From positions 310,001 to 374,000 of the forward strand of contig NZ_JARUXC010000001.1 in assembly GCF_030433855.1 (NCBI RefSeq): DNA of 64,000 nt. Reading direction: 5' to 3'. Origin of the DNA: Agreia sp. PsM10. Its GTDB lineage: Bacteria; Actinomycetota; Actinomycetes; Actinomycetales; Microbacteriaceae. Of the stretch, positions 1 to 9,414 are shown one piece after another. The notes below the pieces were generated by a model, which ran no database searches, was not told the DNA's origin, and saw nothing but the letters and a program-made list of their open reading frames with translations. Positions within the stretch are counted from its first letter, which is position 1; each line of letters starts with the position of its first letter. The position numbers were made by a program, and so were the translations under genes.

Positions 1-1
1 G

Positions 2-1342
2 ATCGCCTATCGCAACCTCCGAGTCGCCCTCCTGGGAGCCGGTTCCGTCGGCGCCCAGGTGGCGACGCTGCTCACCGAACACCACGACGAGCTCGCCTCC
101 CGGGTCGGAGCCGGTCTCGACCTGGTCGGCATCGCGGTGCGCGATGTCGACGCACCCCGCTCGGCGCCACTCGATCCGGCACTGCTCACGACCGACGCGA
201 TGAGCCTCATCGAGTCGGCCGACATCGTGATCGAGCTGATGGGCGGCATCGAGCCGGCCCGCAGCTACATCCTGCACGCGCTCAATTCGGGTGCCGACGT
301 CGTCACCGGCAACAAGGCGCTCCTCGCCGCCCACGGGCCCGAGCTGCAGGCCGCAGCCGAGCAGGTCGGTGCGCAGGTCTACTACGAGGCCGCCGTTGCG
401 GGGGCGATTCCGATCATCCGTCCCCTGCGGGAGAGCCTCGCCGGTGACCGCGTCAAGCGGATCCTGGGCATCGTCAACGGCACCACGAACTTCATCCTCG
501 ACAAGATGGACGTGGAGGGCGACACCTTCGAGAACGCCCTGGCCGTGGCGACGGAGCTGGGCTACGCCGAGGCCGACCCCACCGCCGACATCGAGGGCTA
601 CGACGCCGCGCAGAAGGCGGCCATCCTCGCCCGGCTCGCCTTCCACACCGACGTTCCCGTCGAGGCCGTGCACCGTGAGGGCATCACGACGATCACCGCG
701 GCACAGGTGAGCCAGGCCCAGAAGGCCGGCTACGTGGTCAAGCTGCTGGCAATCTGCGAGCGGCTCACCGACCCGGAGACCGGCGTCGAGGGGGTCTCGG
801 CCCGCGTGTATCCGGCCCTGATCTCCCGCCAGCACCCGCTCGCGGCCGTCCACGGCGGCAAGAACGCGGTGTTCGTCGAGGCGGAGGCCGCCGGAGATCT
901 CATGTTCTACGGCGCGGGAGCGGGCGGCATCGAGACGGCCTCGGCGGTTCTCGGCGACGTCGTCTCCGCGGCTCGACGCCACGTCGCCGGCGGTCCGGGC
1001 GTGGCGGAGACGACCCACGCGAACCTCACCATCCTGCCGATCGACAGCGTGAGCACCCGTTATCAGATCACCCTCGAGGTCTCGGATGCGCCGGGCGTGC
1101 TCGCGCGCATCGCCTCGCTGTTCAGCGAGCACGGCGTCTCCGTCGAGGCCGTGCAGCAGTCGGTCGCGTCGGTGGGGCCGGATGCCGTGGCCGCGGGAAC
1201 GACGGAGGGCTCCGGCACCGCTACCCTTGTCATTGTCACCCACGAGGCCAGCGAGCGCGCACTGTCGCGCACGGTGGCCGCCATCGCCGACCAGAAGGTC
1301 GTCGTGCGGGTCGAATCCGTTCTGAGAGTTGAAGGAGCATGA
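2..1342 (+). CDS. hom: homoserine dehydrogenase, 5'-truncated by window edge
   Basis: Homoserine dehydrogenase reduces aspartate semialdehyde to homoserine with NAD(P)H, feeding threonine and methionine synthesis. The frame is already open at base 2, and the first visible residues contain the dinucleotide-binding motif GAGSVG, so only a short N-terminal piece lies outside the window and GTG 59 is not the real start. The catalytic core is recognisable (NGTTNFIL near visible residue 159, then AEADPTADIEG near 190). A C-terminal ACT-like domain (YQITLEVSDAPGVLARI, from about base 1062) suggests feedback control by an amino acid, threonine in known relatives. The TGA stop overlaps the thrC ATG as ATGA, so hom, thrC and thrB are probably translationally coupled. 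Identity is secure; the missing start cannot be judged. Confidence 0.97.
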   Translation: MAYRNLRVALLGAGSVGAQVATLLTEHHDELASRVGAGLDLVGIAVRDVDAPRSAPLDPALLTTDAMSLIESADIVIELMGGIEPARSYILHALNSGADVVTGNKALLAAHGPELQAAAEQVGAQVYYEAAVAGAIPIIRPLRESLAGDRVKRILGIVNGTTNFILDKMDVEGDTFENALAVATELGYAEADPTADIEGYDAAQKAAILARLAFHTDVPVEAVHREGITTITAAQVSQAQKAGYVVKLLAICERLTDPETGVEGVSARVYPALISRQHPLAAVHGGKNAVFVEAEAAGDLMFYGAGAGGIETASAVLGDVVSAARRHVAGGPGVAETTHANLTILPIDSVSTRYQITLEVSDAPGVLARIASLFSEHGVSVEAVQQSVASVGPDAVAAGTTEGSGTATLVIVTHEASERALSRTVAAIADQKVVVRVESVLRVEGA

Positions 1343-2445
1343 ATCCCGTGAGCACCACACGAGCATCCCGCCAGTGGCGCGGAGTGCTGCACGAGTACGC
1401 GGACCGTCTCGACATCTCGGAGGCGACCCCCATCGTGACGCTCGGCGAGGGTGGAACGCCCCTCATCCCGGCGCCCGCGCTGTCTGCTCGCACCGGAGCC
1501 CAGGTCTACGTGAAGTTCGAGGGCATGAACCCCACGGGCTCGTTCAAGGACCGTGGCATGACCATGGCCATCTCGAAGGCCGTCGAGCATGGCGCCAAGG
1601 CCGTCATCTGCGCGTCCACGGGCAACACGTCGGCGTCTGCCGCGGCCTACGCCACCCACGCGGGCATCACGGCCGCGGTGCTCGTGCCGGAGGGCAAGAT
1701 CGCTCTCGGCAAGCTCAGCCAGGCCATCGCGCACAACGCCGAGCTGCTGCAGGTCCGCGGCAACTTCGACGACTGCCTCGACATCGCCCGCGACCTCGCC
1801 GAGAACTACCCCGTGCACCTGGTGAACTCGGTGAACCCCGATCGCATCGAGGGCCAGAAGACCGCCGCGTTCGAGGTCGTCGAGGTCCTCGGCGACGCTC
1901 CCGACTTCCACATCGTTCCCGTCGGCAACGCGGGCAACTACACGGCCTACTCGCGCGGCTATTCAGAAGAACTCGTGCGCGGCGAGACCACCAAGCTTCC
2001 CCGCATGTTCGGATTCCAGGCGTCGGGCAGTGCACCCATCGTGCGCGGCGAGATCGTGCGCAACCCCGAGACGATCGCGTCGGCCATCCGCATCGGAAAC
2101 CCGGCGTCGTGGGAGCTCGCACTCGCAGCACGCGAGGCGAACGACGGATACTTCGGCGCCATCGACGACGACAAGATCCTCGAGGCCTACCGCATCCTCT
2201 CGGCCGAGGTGGGCATCTTCGTCGAGCCGGCGTCAGCCATCAGCGTCGCCGGCCTGCTCGAGCGTGCCGACGCCGGCGTGATCGGCAAGGGGGCCGTTGT
2301 TGTGCTCACCGTCACGGGCCACGGACTGAAAGACCCGCAGTGGGCTCTCAAGACGGCCGACGGCTCCGATGTGACGCCCACCTCGGTCGCCGTCGACACC
2401 GACGAGATCGCCGGCGTGCTCGGACTCTCGAAAGCCGACTCGTGA
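1339..2445 (+). CDS. thrC: threonine synthase
   Basis: PLP enzyme that converts O-phosphohomoserine to threonine in the cytoplasm. The PLP lysine lies in GSFKDRGM (about residue 61), and the glycine/serine loop STGNTSASAAAYA that binds the cofactor phosphate follows near residue 93. At 368 residues it matches the short bacterial class. The ATG at 1339 overlaps the hom stop and is preceded by GGAG, so it is a well-supported start. The stop overlaps the GTG of thrB. The hom-thrC-thrB order is the standard actinobacterial threonine operon, so expression is probably coordinated from a promoter upstream of the window. Confidence 0.97.
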   Translation: MNPVSTTRASRQWRGVLHEYADRLDISEATPIVTLGEGGTPLIPAPALSARTGAQVYVKFEGMNPTGSFKDRGMTMAISKAVEHGAKAVICASTGNTSASAAAYATHAGITAAVLVPEGKIALGKLSQAIAHNAELLQVRGNFDDCLDIARDLAENYPVHLVNSVNPDRIEGQKTAAFEVVEVLGDAPDFHIVPVGNAGNYTAYSRGYSEELVRGETTKLPRMFGFQASGSAPIVRGEIVRNPETIASAIRIGNPASWELALAAREANDGYFGAIDDDKILEAYRILSAEVGIFVEPASAISVAGLLERADAGVIGKGAVVVLTVTGHGLKDPQWALKTADGSDVTPTSVAVDTDEIAGVLGLSKADS

Positions 2446-3374
2446 GCCTTGCGGGCCGTTCGGTCACGGTCAAGGTTCCGGCCACGACCGCCAACCTCGG
2501 CCCGGGCTTCGACACCCTGGGCCTCGCGCTCGCGCTCTATGACGAGCTGACCGTCACGGTTCGCGATGAGCCCGGAGCGACGGTTCAGGTCACCGGTGTG
2601 GGGGAGGGCGAGGTTCCCACCGACGAGTCCAACCTCGTCGTGCGCGCCATCGCGCACGCCTTCGCCGCCTACGACCAGCCCCTGCCGGGGCTCGACCTCG
2701 TCGCCCGCAACGTCATTCCCCACGGCCGCGGTCTCGGATCGTCGGGCGCTGCGATCGTCTCGGGGATCATGGCCGCCAAGGGCCTGCTCGAAGGCATCGT
2801 CGACATCGACGCGCTCGGCCTGCTCGCCCTGGCCACCGAGATGGAGGGGCACCCCGACAACGTGGCGCCCTGCCTGTTCGGCGGGCTCACGATCGCCTGG
2901 GTCACCGCCGAGGGACCCCAGTTCAAGAAGCTCATCGTGCACAGGGGAGTCTCGCCCCTCGTGCTCGTGCCTCAGGCCACGATGTCGACCGCCCTCGCCC
3001 GCAGCCTGCAGCCGGAGTCCGTTCCGCACGCCGACGCGATCTTCAACGTGTCGCGGTCGACGCTTCTGATCGCGGCGCTCATCCAGAGCCCCGAGCTGCT
3101 GCTCGCGGCAACCGAGGATCGCTTGCACCAGAACTATCGCGCCGAGGCCATGCCCGACACGTCACGACTGATCGGGCTCCTGCGCGAGCAGGGGTTCCCT
3201 GCCGTCGTCTCCGGCGCAGGTCCCAGCATCCTGGTGCTGTGCAGCGATCCCGCCCAGCGCCTCGCCGCCGTCGAACTGGTCGAATCGCAATCCGCGACGC
3301 CATGGACATCGCTCGTACTGGCTGTCGACTTCAAAGGTGCTACAGTGGTCACGCATCCGGTTGAAGCGGCTTGA
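2442..3374 (+). CDS. thrB: homoserine kinase
   Basis: GHMP-family kinase phosphorylating homoserine for threonine synthase. The GHMP ATP-binding motif is visible as PHGRGLGSSGAAI (about residues 88-100), and the N-terminal VKVPATTANLGPGFDTLGLAL is typical of ThrB. The frame stays open far upstream through thrC, but homology begins only here. I place the start at GTG 2442, which overlaps the thrC TGA (GTGA); this gives 310 residues, the usual length. It is the last gene of the threonine operon: 180 bases separate it from rho. Confidence 0.96.
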   Translation: MSLAGRSVTVKVPATTANLGPGFDTLGLALALYDELTVTVRDEPGATVQVTGVGEGEVPTDESNLVVRAIAHAFAAYDQPLPGLDLVARNVIPHGRGLGSSGAAIVSGIMAAKGLLEGIVDIDALGLLALATEMEGHPDNVAPCLFGGLTIAWVTAEGPQFKKLIVHRGVSPLVLVPQATMSTALARSLQPESVPHADAIFNVSRSTLLIAALIQSPELLLAATEDRLHQNYRAEAMPDTSRLIGLLREQGFPAVVSGAGPSILVLCSDPAQRLAAVELVESQSATPWTSLVLAVDFKGATVVTHPVEAA

Positions 3375-3554
3375 TCCAAGCTCGTACCCGGTAGCAATCT
3401 CACACTCATCGCTGCCCCGCGACTTACGCGTACTGGCTCAGCACCTCTCGCCCATACGCCTCGTACACGGACAGCTCTCTGTATAGAACCGCCTGCGTAG
3501 TACCGACCCGGCCTCAGGTCAGGAGCGGACAGCAGTGGAAGGAACCCCACACAC

Positions 3555-5813
3555 GTGACTGACGTCAACCTCCGCGCCCCGGGCGCGGAAACCCGCTCAG
3601 ACCTCGCCGGCCTCAAGGTCGCCGAGCTCCAGGCTCTCGCCAATGCCCTCGGCATCACCGGCGCCGCTCGCCTCCGCAAGGGCGAGCTCGTCCAGGCGAT
3701 CACCGACCACCAGGCCGGCGATTCCGCATCGCCCGCATTCTCCGCCGACGGGACCATCGTCGCCTCCCCAGAAGAGGAGCCGACCGCGCAGCCCGCCCTG
3801 GTCGACCTCCCCTCGAACGACGCCGCGGAACCCGCGTCCGACACCGAGGCCGTCGCCGATGACGCCCCCGCTGCCGCGCCGCGCGATGACGCCGCATCGG
3901 TCGAACTCCCGCAGATCGAACTCCCCTCTGTCGACACGTCTGCGCCGCGCAAGCGCGCTCCGCGCCGTGCGAAGTCGGTCGACGGCGCAGGAGCCGTCGA
4001 GTCCGAGACGAGACTGCCCGCCGTCTCGCACGTCAACGCCAAGAGCGACGAGCTCTCGGCTCTGCTGCCCCCCGTCACCCGTGGCCGCGCCGCCGACAAG
4101 GACGCACGGTCGTCCGAGTCCCGCTCGACCGACTCCCGCTCATCGGAGAGCGGCTCGTCGGACGACACCGAGGAGCAGCGCTCCGAGCAGCCCCGCGAGC
4201 AGGGCGGCCGACAGGGTCGCAACCGCAATCGCAACCGCGACCGCGGCGGCAACCAGCAGGAGCGTCAGAACGCCCCCGAGCAGGCCGTCGACGCGCCGCA
4301 GCAGAACGAGCGCACGTCGGATCGCTCCGGCGGGGCACGCACTCAGAACGAGCGCGGCCAGAACGAGCGTGGCCAGAATGACCGTGCGCAGAACGAGCGC
4401 GGTCAGAACGAGCGTGGCCAGAACGAGAACGGCCAGAACGGTCGGGCTCAGAACGGTCGCAACCAGGGCGATCGCGTTCAGAACGAGCGCCTGCAGGGCG
4501 ACCGTCCGCAGAACGACCGCTCCGACGCCAACGGACCCTCGCTCGACGACGACGGTCGCAACGACCGCAGCGCCCGCAACCGCTACCGCGATCGCAAGCG
4601 TCGCGGACAGACCGGCAACGACGAGCTCGAGCCCGAGATCAGCGAAGACGACGTCCTGATCCCGGTCGCCGGAATCCTCGACATCCTCGACAACTACGCG
4701 TTCGTGCGCACGAGCGGCTACCTGCCGGGCAACAACGACGTCTACGTCTCGCTCGGCCAGGTCAAGAAGTACAACCTGCGCAAGGGCGACGCCGTCGTCG
4801 GCTCGATCCGCCAGCCTCGCGAGGGCGACGGCAACGGACGCCAGAAGTACAACGCGATCGTCAAGATCGAGTCCATCAACGGGCTCCCCATCGACGAAGC
4901 GGCGAACCGCGTCGAGTTCAACAAGCTGACGCCGCTCTACCCCCAGGAGCGTCTGCGTCTGGAGACCGAGCCCGGCAAGCTGACGCAGCGCATCATCGAC
5001 CTGGTCGCGCCGATCGGCAAGGGTCAGCGCGGGCTCATCGTCGCGCCGCCGAAGGCCGGCAAGACGATCGTCCTGCAGCAGATCGCCAACGCCATCTCGA
5101 CGAACAACCCCGAGGTGCACCTCATGGTCGTTCTCGTCGATGAGCGTCCCGAAGAGGTCACCGACATGCAGCGCACGGTCAAGGGCGAGGTCATCGCCTC
5201 GACCTTCGACCGTCCCGCAGAAGACCACACCACTGTCGCCGAGCTCGCCATCGAGCGTGCCAAGCGCCTGGTCGAACTGGGACACGACGTCGTCGTGCTG
5301 CTCGACTCGATCACCCGCCTCGGACGCGCGTACAACCTGGCCTCGCCGGCATCCGGACGCATCCTCTCGGGCGGTGTCGACGCATCGGCGCTCTACCCGC
5401 CGAAGCGCTTCTTCGGTGCCGCGCGCAACATCGAGAACGGCGGCTCTCTGACCATTCTCGCGACCGCGCTCGTCGAGACCGGGTCGAAGATGGACGAGGT
5501 GATCTTCGAGGAGTTCAAGGGCACCGGCAACAGCGAGCTGCGCCTGTCGCGCCAGCTCGCCGACAAGCGCATCTTCCCGGCCGTCGATGTGAACGCATCG
5601 TCCACCCGTCGCGAAGAGCTGCTCATGGGCGTCGACGAGACGAAGATCACCTGGAAGCTGCGTCGCGCCCTCGCCGGTGTCGACCAGCAGCAGGCGCTCG
5701 AGATCGTTCTCGGTCGCCTCAAGGAGACCACGTCGAACGTCGAGTTCCTCATGCAGGTGCAGAAGACGATGCCGGCTCCCGCAGGTCACAACGGACGCGA
5801 CCTGGAGAAGTAG
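3555..5813 (+). CDS. rho: transcription termination factor Rho with long insertion
   Basis: Hexameric RNA-dependent ATPase that terminates transcription. Visible in order: an N-terminal Rho_N (SAP-like) domain (about residues 14-55), a long acidic/Ala-rich then Arg/Asn/Gln/Asp-rich low-complexity stretch (about 60-355), the RNA-binding cold-shock-like domain (about 365-440), and the RecA-like ATPase with Walker A APPKAGKTIV (about 496-505) and Walker B VVVLLDSITRLGRAYN (about 577). At 752 residues it is much longer than E. coli Rho (419); the excess is the insertion typical of high-GC Gram-positives. It contains twelve tandem pentapeptides of the type QNERG (bases 4344-4523). GTG 3555 is preceded by GGAAGGA-like sequence. 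The 180-base leader before it holds no gene I can see. Confidence 0.97.
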   Translation: MTDVNLRAPGAETRSDLAGLKVAELQALANALGITGAARLRKGELVQAITDHQAGDSASPAFSADGTIVASPEEEPTAQPALVDLPSNDAAEPASDTEAVADDAPAAAPRDDAASVELPQIELPSVDTSAPRKRAPRRAKSVDGAGAVESETRLPAVSHVNAKSDELSALLPPVTRGRAADKDARSSESRSTDSRSSESGSSDDTEEQRSEQPREQGGRQGRNRNRNRDRGGNQQERQNAPEQAVDAPQQNERTSDRSGGARTQNERGQNERGQNDRAQNERGQNERGQNENGQNGRAQNGRNQGDRVQNERLQGDRPQNDRSDANGPSLDDDGRNDRSARNRYRDRKRRGQTGNDELEPEISEDDVLIPVAGILDILDNYAFVRTSGYLPGNNDVYVSLGQVKKYNLRKGDAVVGSIRQPREGDGNGRQKYNAIVKIESINGLPIDEAANRVEFNKLTPLYPQERLRLETEPGKLTQRIIDLVAPIGKGQRGLIVAPPKAGKTIVLQQIANAISTNNPEVHLMVVLVDERPEEVTDMQRTVKGEVIASTFDRPAEDHTTVAELAIERAKRLVELGHDVVVLLDSITRLGRAYNLASPASGRILSGGVDASALYPPKRFFGAARNIENGGSLTILATALVETGSKMDEVIFEEFKGTGNSELRLSRQLADKRIFPAVDVNASSTRREELLMGVDETKITWKLRRALAGVDQQQALEIVLGRLKETTSNVEFLMQVQKTMPAPAGHNGRDLEK
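4344..4523 (+). repeat. 12 tandem pentapeptide (15-bp) repeats inside rho
   Basis: Twelve consecutive 15-base units encode Q-(N/G)-(E/D/G)-(R/N)-x: QNERG, QNERG, QNDRA, QNERG, QNERG, QNENG, QNGRA, QNGRN, QGDRV, QNERL, QGDRP, QNDRS. The DNA copies diverge by several bases, so the array is in frame and protein-driven. It lies between the Rho_N domain and the RNA-binding domain, in a region expected to be disordered and RNA-binding. Confidence 0.9.
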
Positions 5814-5816
5814 GCC

Positions 5817-6899
5817 ATGTTCGAGTCAGTTGAAACACTGCTGACCGAGCATGACGAGTTGCAGGAGCAGCTCGCCGATCCGGCGTTGCACTCGGATCCC
5901 GCCCGGTCGAAGAAGGTCAATCGTCGCTACGCGGAGCTGAGTCGCATCATCGCGGCCTATCGCCAGTGGCAGCAGCTCGAGAGCGACCTCGCGGCCGCAC
6001 AGGAGATGGCCGCCGAGGACGCGTCGTTCGCCGAAGAGGTTCCCGGAATCACCGACGACCTCGCGGTCGCCGAGGAGCGGCTCCGCCGTCTCCTGATTCC
6101 TCGTGACCCGAACGACGGACGCGACGTGATCATGGAGATCAAGATGGGCGAGGGCGGCGCCGAGTCGGCGCTGTTCGCGGCCGATCTCCTGCGCATGTAC
6201 CTGCACTATGCCGAGAGCAAGAAGTGGAAGACCGAGATCATCGAGCAGACCTCGAGCGACCTCGGCGGAATCAAGGACGTTCAGCTCGCCATCAAGGGCT
6301 CCTCGTCCGACCCGGCGCAGGGCGTCTGGGCGCACCTCAAGTACGAGGGTGGAGTCCACCGCGTGCAGCGCGTTCCCGCGACTGAGTCGCAGGGGCGCAT
6401 CCACACGTCGGCAGCCGGCGTGCTCGTCTTTCCCGAGGTCGACGAGCCCGAAGAGGTGGAGATCAGCCCCAACGATCTCAAGATCGATGTCTACCGGTCC
6501 TCCGGGCCGGGCGGGCAGTCGGTCAACACGACCGACTCGGCCGTGCGCATCACACACCTTCCCACCGGCATCGTCGTGGCCATGCAGAACGAGAAGAGCC
6601 AGCTGCAGAACCGTGAGGCCGGTATGCGCGTTCTGCGCGCGCGCGTCCTCGCGCGCCAGCAGGAGGAGATCGACGCTGCGGCATCCGTGGTGCGCAAGAG
6701 CCAGATCCGCACGATGGACCGCTCCGAGCGCATCCGCACCTACAACTTCCCGGAGAACCGCATCGCAGATCACCGCACGGGATACAAGGCGTACAACCTC
6801 GACGGCGTCATGAACGGCGCCCTCGAGCCCGTGATCGAGTCGTGCATCGCCGCAGACGAGGAGGCACGCCTCCTGGAGCTCGGGGGAGCGGCGGAGTAA
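5817..6899 (+). CDS. prfA: peptide chain release factor 1
   Basis: RF1 terminates translation at UAA and UAG. The catalytic GGQ motif is in [14 protein letters not shown] (about residues 226-239), and the stop-codon recognition tripeptide typical of RF1 (PAT in [10 protein letters not shown], about residue 187) separates it from RF2 (SPF). The length, 360 residues, is normal. ATG 5817 lies 3 bases after the rho stop, and the TAA stop overlaps the ATG of prmC (TAATG). The rho-prfA-prmC order couples the release factor to the methylase that modifies its GGQ glutamine. Confidence 0.97.
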   Translation: MFESVETLLTEHDELQEQLADPALHSDPARSKKVNRRYAELSRIIAAYRQWQQLESDLAAAQEMAAEDASFAEEVPGITDDLAVAEERLRRLLIPRDPNDGRDVIMEIKMGEGGAESALFAADLLRMYLHYAESKKWKTEIIEQTSSDLGGIKDVQLAIKGSSSDPAQGVWAHLKYEGGVHRVQRVPATESQGRIHTSAAGVLVFPEVDEPEEVEISPNDLKIDVYRSSGPGGQSVNTTDSAVRITHLPTGIVVAMQNEKSQLQNREAGMRVLRARVLARQQEEIDAAASVVRKSQIRTMDRSERIRTYNFPENRIADHRTGYKAYNLDGVMNGALEPVIESCIAADEEARLLELGGAAE

Positions 6900-7810
6900 T
6901 GAGCACCACGCTCCTCGAACCCACCGGAATTCTGCGGCCCCCCACTGTTCGGAGCATCCTCGAGCACGGCGTCTCCGTGCTCGCGCGCAGCGGCATCGCC
7001 GACCCCCAGGTCGACGCCGAGCTGCTGGTGGGCTTCGTGCTGGGAGCGAGCCGCGGTCAGGTGCAGGCCATGACCGTCACCGACAAGGCGCTCGGCGTCG
7101 AGGATGCCGTGGCGATCAGCGAGGCGATCGAACGCCGAGCCGCGAGAGAGCCGCTCCAGCACATCACCGGCGTCGCCTGGTTCCGCAATCTCGAACTCGA
7201 GGTCGGACCCGGCGTGTTCGTGCCGAGGCCCGAGACAGAATTCGTGGCCGGCCTCGCGATCGACTCCCTGAGATCCATCGTCATCGATCCGCGCCGCGAA
7301 GACGGCCCCATCGCCGTCGACCTCGGAACGGGCAGCGGCGCCATCGCCCTGTCGCTGGCCACGGAGGTGCCGCACGCCCAGGTGGTGGCCGTCGAGAACA
7401 GCTCGGCGGCCTTCGTCTGGACCAAGCAGAACTTCCGCCGGATCGGCGCAGAGAACGCGCGTCTCGTGTTCATCGACCTGCTCGACGCGGTTCCGGAGCT
7501 GGACGGCACCGTCTCGGTGGTCGTGTCGAATCCGCCGTACATTCCGGCACGCGCGATCCCGCGCGACCCCGAGGTCCGACTCTTCGACCCGGAGCACGCG
7601 CTCTACGGCGGCGAAGACGGTCTCGACGTCGTCAGGAACGTATCCCGGACCGGACTTCGCCTGCTGCACAAGGGCGGCGTGCTGGTGATCGAGCACGGCG
7701 AGCTGCAGGGCGGCGAGATCAGGCGGTTGCTGGATGCCGACGGCTGGCACGCCACCGCGACGCACCGCGACCTCACGGGTCGCGATCGCGCCACGACAGC
7801 GCTTCGCTGA
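6899..7810 (+). CDS. prmC: release factor glutamine N5-methyltransferase
   Basis: SAM-dependent methylase of the GGQ glutamine of RF1 and RF2. The SAM-binding segment AVDLGTGSGAIALSLA is near residue 140, and the catalytic NPPY motif is seen as VVSNPPYIPA (about residue 208). The frame is open back to 6842, but the ATG at 6899 overlapping the prfA TAA gives the usual N-terminus (MSTTLLEP...) and a 303-residue protein. It is followed by a GC-rich hairpin that may end the operon. Confidence 0.95.
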   Translation: MSTTLLEPTGILRPPTVRSILEHGVSVLARSGIADPQVDAELLVGFVLGASRGQVQAMTVTDKALGVEDAVAISEAIERRAAREPLQHITGVAWFRNLELEVGPGVFVPRPETEFVAGLAIDSLRSIVIDPRREDGPIAVDLGTGSGAIALSLATEVPHAQVVAVENSSAAFVWTKQNFRRIGAENARLVFIDLLDAVPELDGTVSVVVSNPPYIPARAIPRDPEVRLFDPEHALYGGEDGLDVVRNVSRTGLRLLHKGGVLVIEHGELQGGEIRRLLDADGWHATATHRDLTGRDRATTALR

Positions 7811-7812
7811 CG

Positions 7813-7835
7813 CCGCCGCTAAGCTGAGGCGGCGG
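7813..7835 (+). terminator. GC-rich stem-loop after prmC
   Basis: CCGCCGC (7813-7819) pairs with GCGGCGG (7829-7835) around a 9-base loop, directly behind the prmC stop. There is no T-run, as is common for actinobacterial terminators. It may equally be a structured leader of the small gene at 7880. Confidence 0.4.
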
Positions 7836-7879
7836 AGGACCGAACCCGATCCGCGCCACCTCGAGAAACTGGAGTGATC

Positions 7880-8071
7880 ATGGAACCGATCAGTGCAACC
7901 ATCGGTGGCATCGTGCTGTTCGTCATCTTCGTGGCGACGGTGATCTCGATCGTGCGCAACCCGAACCACGGTTTCGTCGGCAAGCTCGTCTGGTTCATCG
8001 TGGTGCTCCTGCTGAACCTCGTCGGCTCGATCCTCTGGCTGCTCTTCGGTCGCGGCAAGGTCACGCGGTAG
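7880..8071 (+). CDS. small PLDc_N-like membrane protein
   Basis: A 63-residue protein with two hydrophobic helices (about 8-26 and 35-57) separated by a short basic turn (VRNPNHGFVGKL) and ending in a basic tail (GRGKVTR). The pattern, including the WFIVVLLLNLVGSILWLLFG segment, matches the phospholipase D N-terminal (PLDc_N) family of small membrane proteins, whose function is not established. I prefer ATG 7880 to GTG 7874: GGAG at 7871-7874 is 5 bases before the ATG but would overlap the GTG. It stands alone between prmC and the acyltransferase gene. Confidence 0.8.
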   Translation: MEPISATIGGIVLFVIFVATVISIVRNPNHGFVGKLVWFIVVLLLNLVGSILWLLFGRGKVTR

Positions 8072-8094
8072 GGCTCCGCCCTTACCCCGAAGCG

Positions 8095-9357
8095 ATGCCG
8101 AGGCTCGAGGCCGAGAGCGAGTCGACCTCTCGTCGGGCGCCGCTGATCGGTGCACTGACGGGCATCCGCGCGGTGGCCGCCTTCTGGGTCTTCCTGCGCC
8201 ACTTCAGAACCGAGATCGTCGACGCGCTGGGCCCGGGCCCCGTCACGCAGCTCGTGATCCACATATCGTCGGCCGGCTACCTGGGCGTCGACCTCTTCTT
8301 CATCCTCAGCGGCTTCATCCTGACCTACACGCACCTCACGACGATGACGACGGGATACGGCTGGCGCAAGGCCGTCGGCTTCCTATGGCTTCGCCTCGCC
8401 CGGGTCTGGCCGCTGACGGCGTTCGTCCTCATGCTGTTCGGGGCATACTTCATCGCGCAGGCCCTGACGTCGGGCGATCCGTCATACCTCGCGCAGGCCG
8501 ATCCCGGCCGTCTGCTCATGCACCTGACACTCCTGAACGGGTGGTTCCCCTCGACCCTCGACTGGAACGGGGTGGACTGGTCGGTGAGCGCCGAATGGAT
8601 GGCATACCTGACCTTCGCCGTGGGTGTCGTCGGCCTCTCGCGATTCGCGGCCGTCGCATCCCGGCGCGTGATGATCACGGTGATCGTGCTGCTGATGCTG
8701 CCCGTCCTCATCGTCGGAGCCAGCATGCAGGACGACACGATCTTCCTGTTCGCGAACGACAGCTACGTCACGGCGGCGGGCGTGCTCCCCATCAGGGTGC
8801 TGGGGGAGTTCTGGATAGGCGCCGTGCTGTCGCTTCTGCTGCATCGCCACCTTGCCTCCGCGGCCCGGTCCGGCACCACCGGCCGGGTCCGACGTCTGCC
8901 CCTGGCCAGCCTGACCGCCGCGGCCTCGATCGTGGTGCTTCTCGTCGTGGCCTACAACGATCCGCTGACCTTCATGCGCGCCGGGCAGCAGGAGTTCCAT
9001 GACGGCATCGACATGATCGCTCCCGCCGAATCGATCGTCGTGCTGCCGCTGTTCGTGGTGCTCATCGCCACGCTGGCCATCTGTCCCCGGGATCCGCTGT
9101 CCCGGCTCCTCAGCACGCGACCGCTCCTTCTCGCGGGTCGCGCGTCGTTCGCGTTCTACCTCGTGCATCCGCTGGTGATCGGAGCCGGTCTCCTCGCCGC
9201 GTCCGTCCTCGGCGCCGAGTCGGGTCCGCCACTGCTGCTCGTCGGCATCGGCACGGCCGCAGCGGCGTGGTTCAGTGCCTGGATTCTCTGGCGATTCATC
9301 GAGGAACCGGCCAGGAAACTGCTGCGTCGCATGCTGCCCGCTCACATCCGGGTCTGA
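8095..9357 (+). CDS. acyltransferase-3 family membrane protein
   Basis: A 420-residue integral membrane protein of the acyltransferase-3 (OafA/YrhL) family, which moves acyl groups onto extracytoplasmic sugars or lipids. Family features are visible: a first helix with GIRAVAAFWVFLRHF (about residues 23-37, with the conserved Arg and His), LGVDLFFILSGFILTY near residue 63, about ten hydrophobic segments, and the C-terminal WRFIEEPARKLLRR. The substrate cannot be inferred. ATG 8095 lies 24 bases after the previous stop with a weak GAAG upstream, so the two may be cotranscribed. Confidence 0.88.
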   Translation: MPRLEAESESTSRRAPLIGALTGIRAVAAFWVFLRHFRTEIVDALGPGPVTQLVIHISSAGYLGVDLFFILSGFILTYTHLTTMTTGYGWRKAVGFLWLRLARVWPLTAFVLMLFGAYFIAQALTSGDPSYLAQADPGRLLMHLTLLNGWFPSTLDWNGVDWSVSAEWMAYLTFAVGVVGLSRFAAVASRRVMITVIVLLMLPVLIVGASMQDDTIFLFANDSYVTAAGVLPIRVLGEFWIGAVLSLLLHRHLASAARSGTTGRVRRLPLASLTAAASIVVLLVVAYNDPLTFMRAGQQEFHDGIDMIAPAESIVVLPLFVVLIATLAICPRDPLSRLLSTRPLLLAGRASFAFYLVHPLVIGAGLLAASVLGAESGPPLLLVGIGTAAAAWFSAWILWRFIEEPARKLLRRMLPAHIRV

Positions 9358-9398
9358 CCCGCCAGCGAAGCCTGTCGGGCCCGCGCAGACTCTGCGGC

Positions 9399-9404
9399 TA
9401 TCAT
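9399..9404 (+). promoter_or_regulatory. -10 hexamer of tsaC promoter
   Basis: TATCAT lies 10 bases before ATG 9415, placing the predicted transcript start within a few bases of the start codon. No clear -35 is seen. A small hairpin (CGCAG-ACT-CTGCG) lies just upstream. Confidence 0.5.
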
Positions 9405-9414
9405 TGGGGTCGAT

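Noticed and set aside
3375-3554. Riboswitch or small gene in the leader of rho
   Set aside because: I find no convincing conserved fold, hairpin-plus-T-run or short open frame; only a weak TATAGA-like hexamer near 3483.
4344-4523. CRISPR-like or other regulatory DNA repeat array
   Set aside because: Units are 15 bp, contiguous without spacers and in frame with rho, so they are a protein repeat.
4140-5789. 549-residue minus-strand frame opposite rho
   Set aside because: Mirror of rho codon bias; no recognisable domain.
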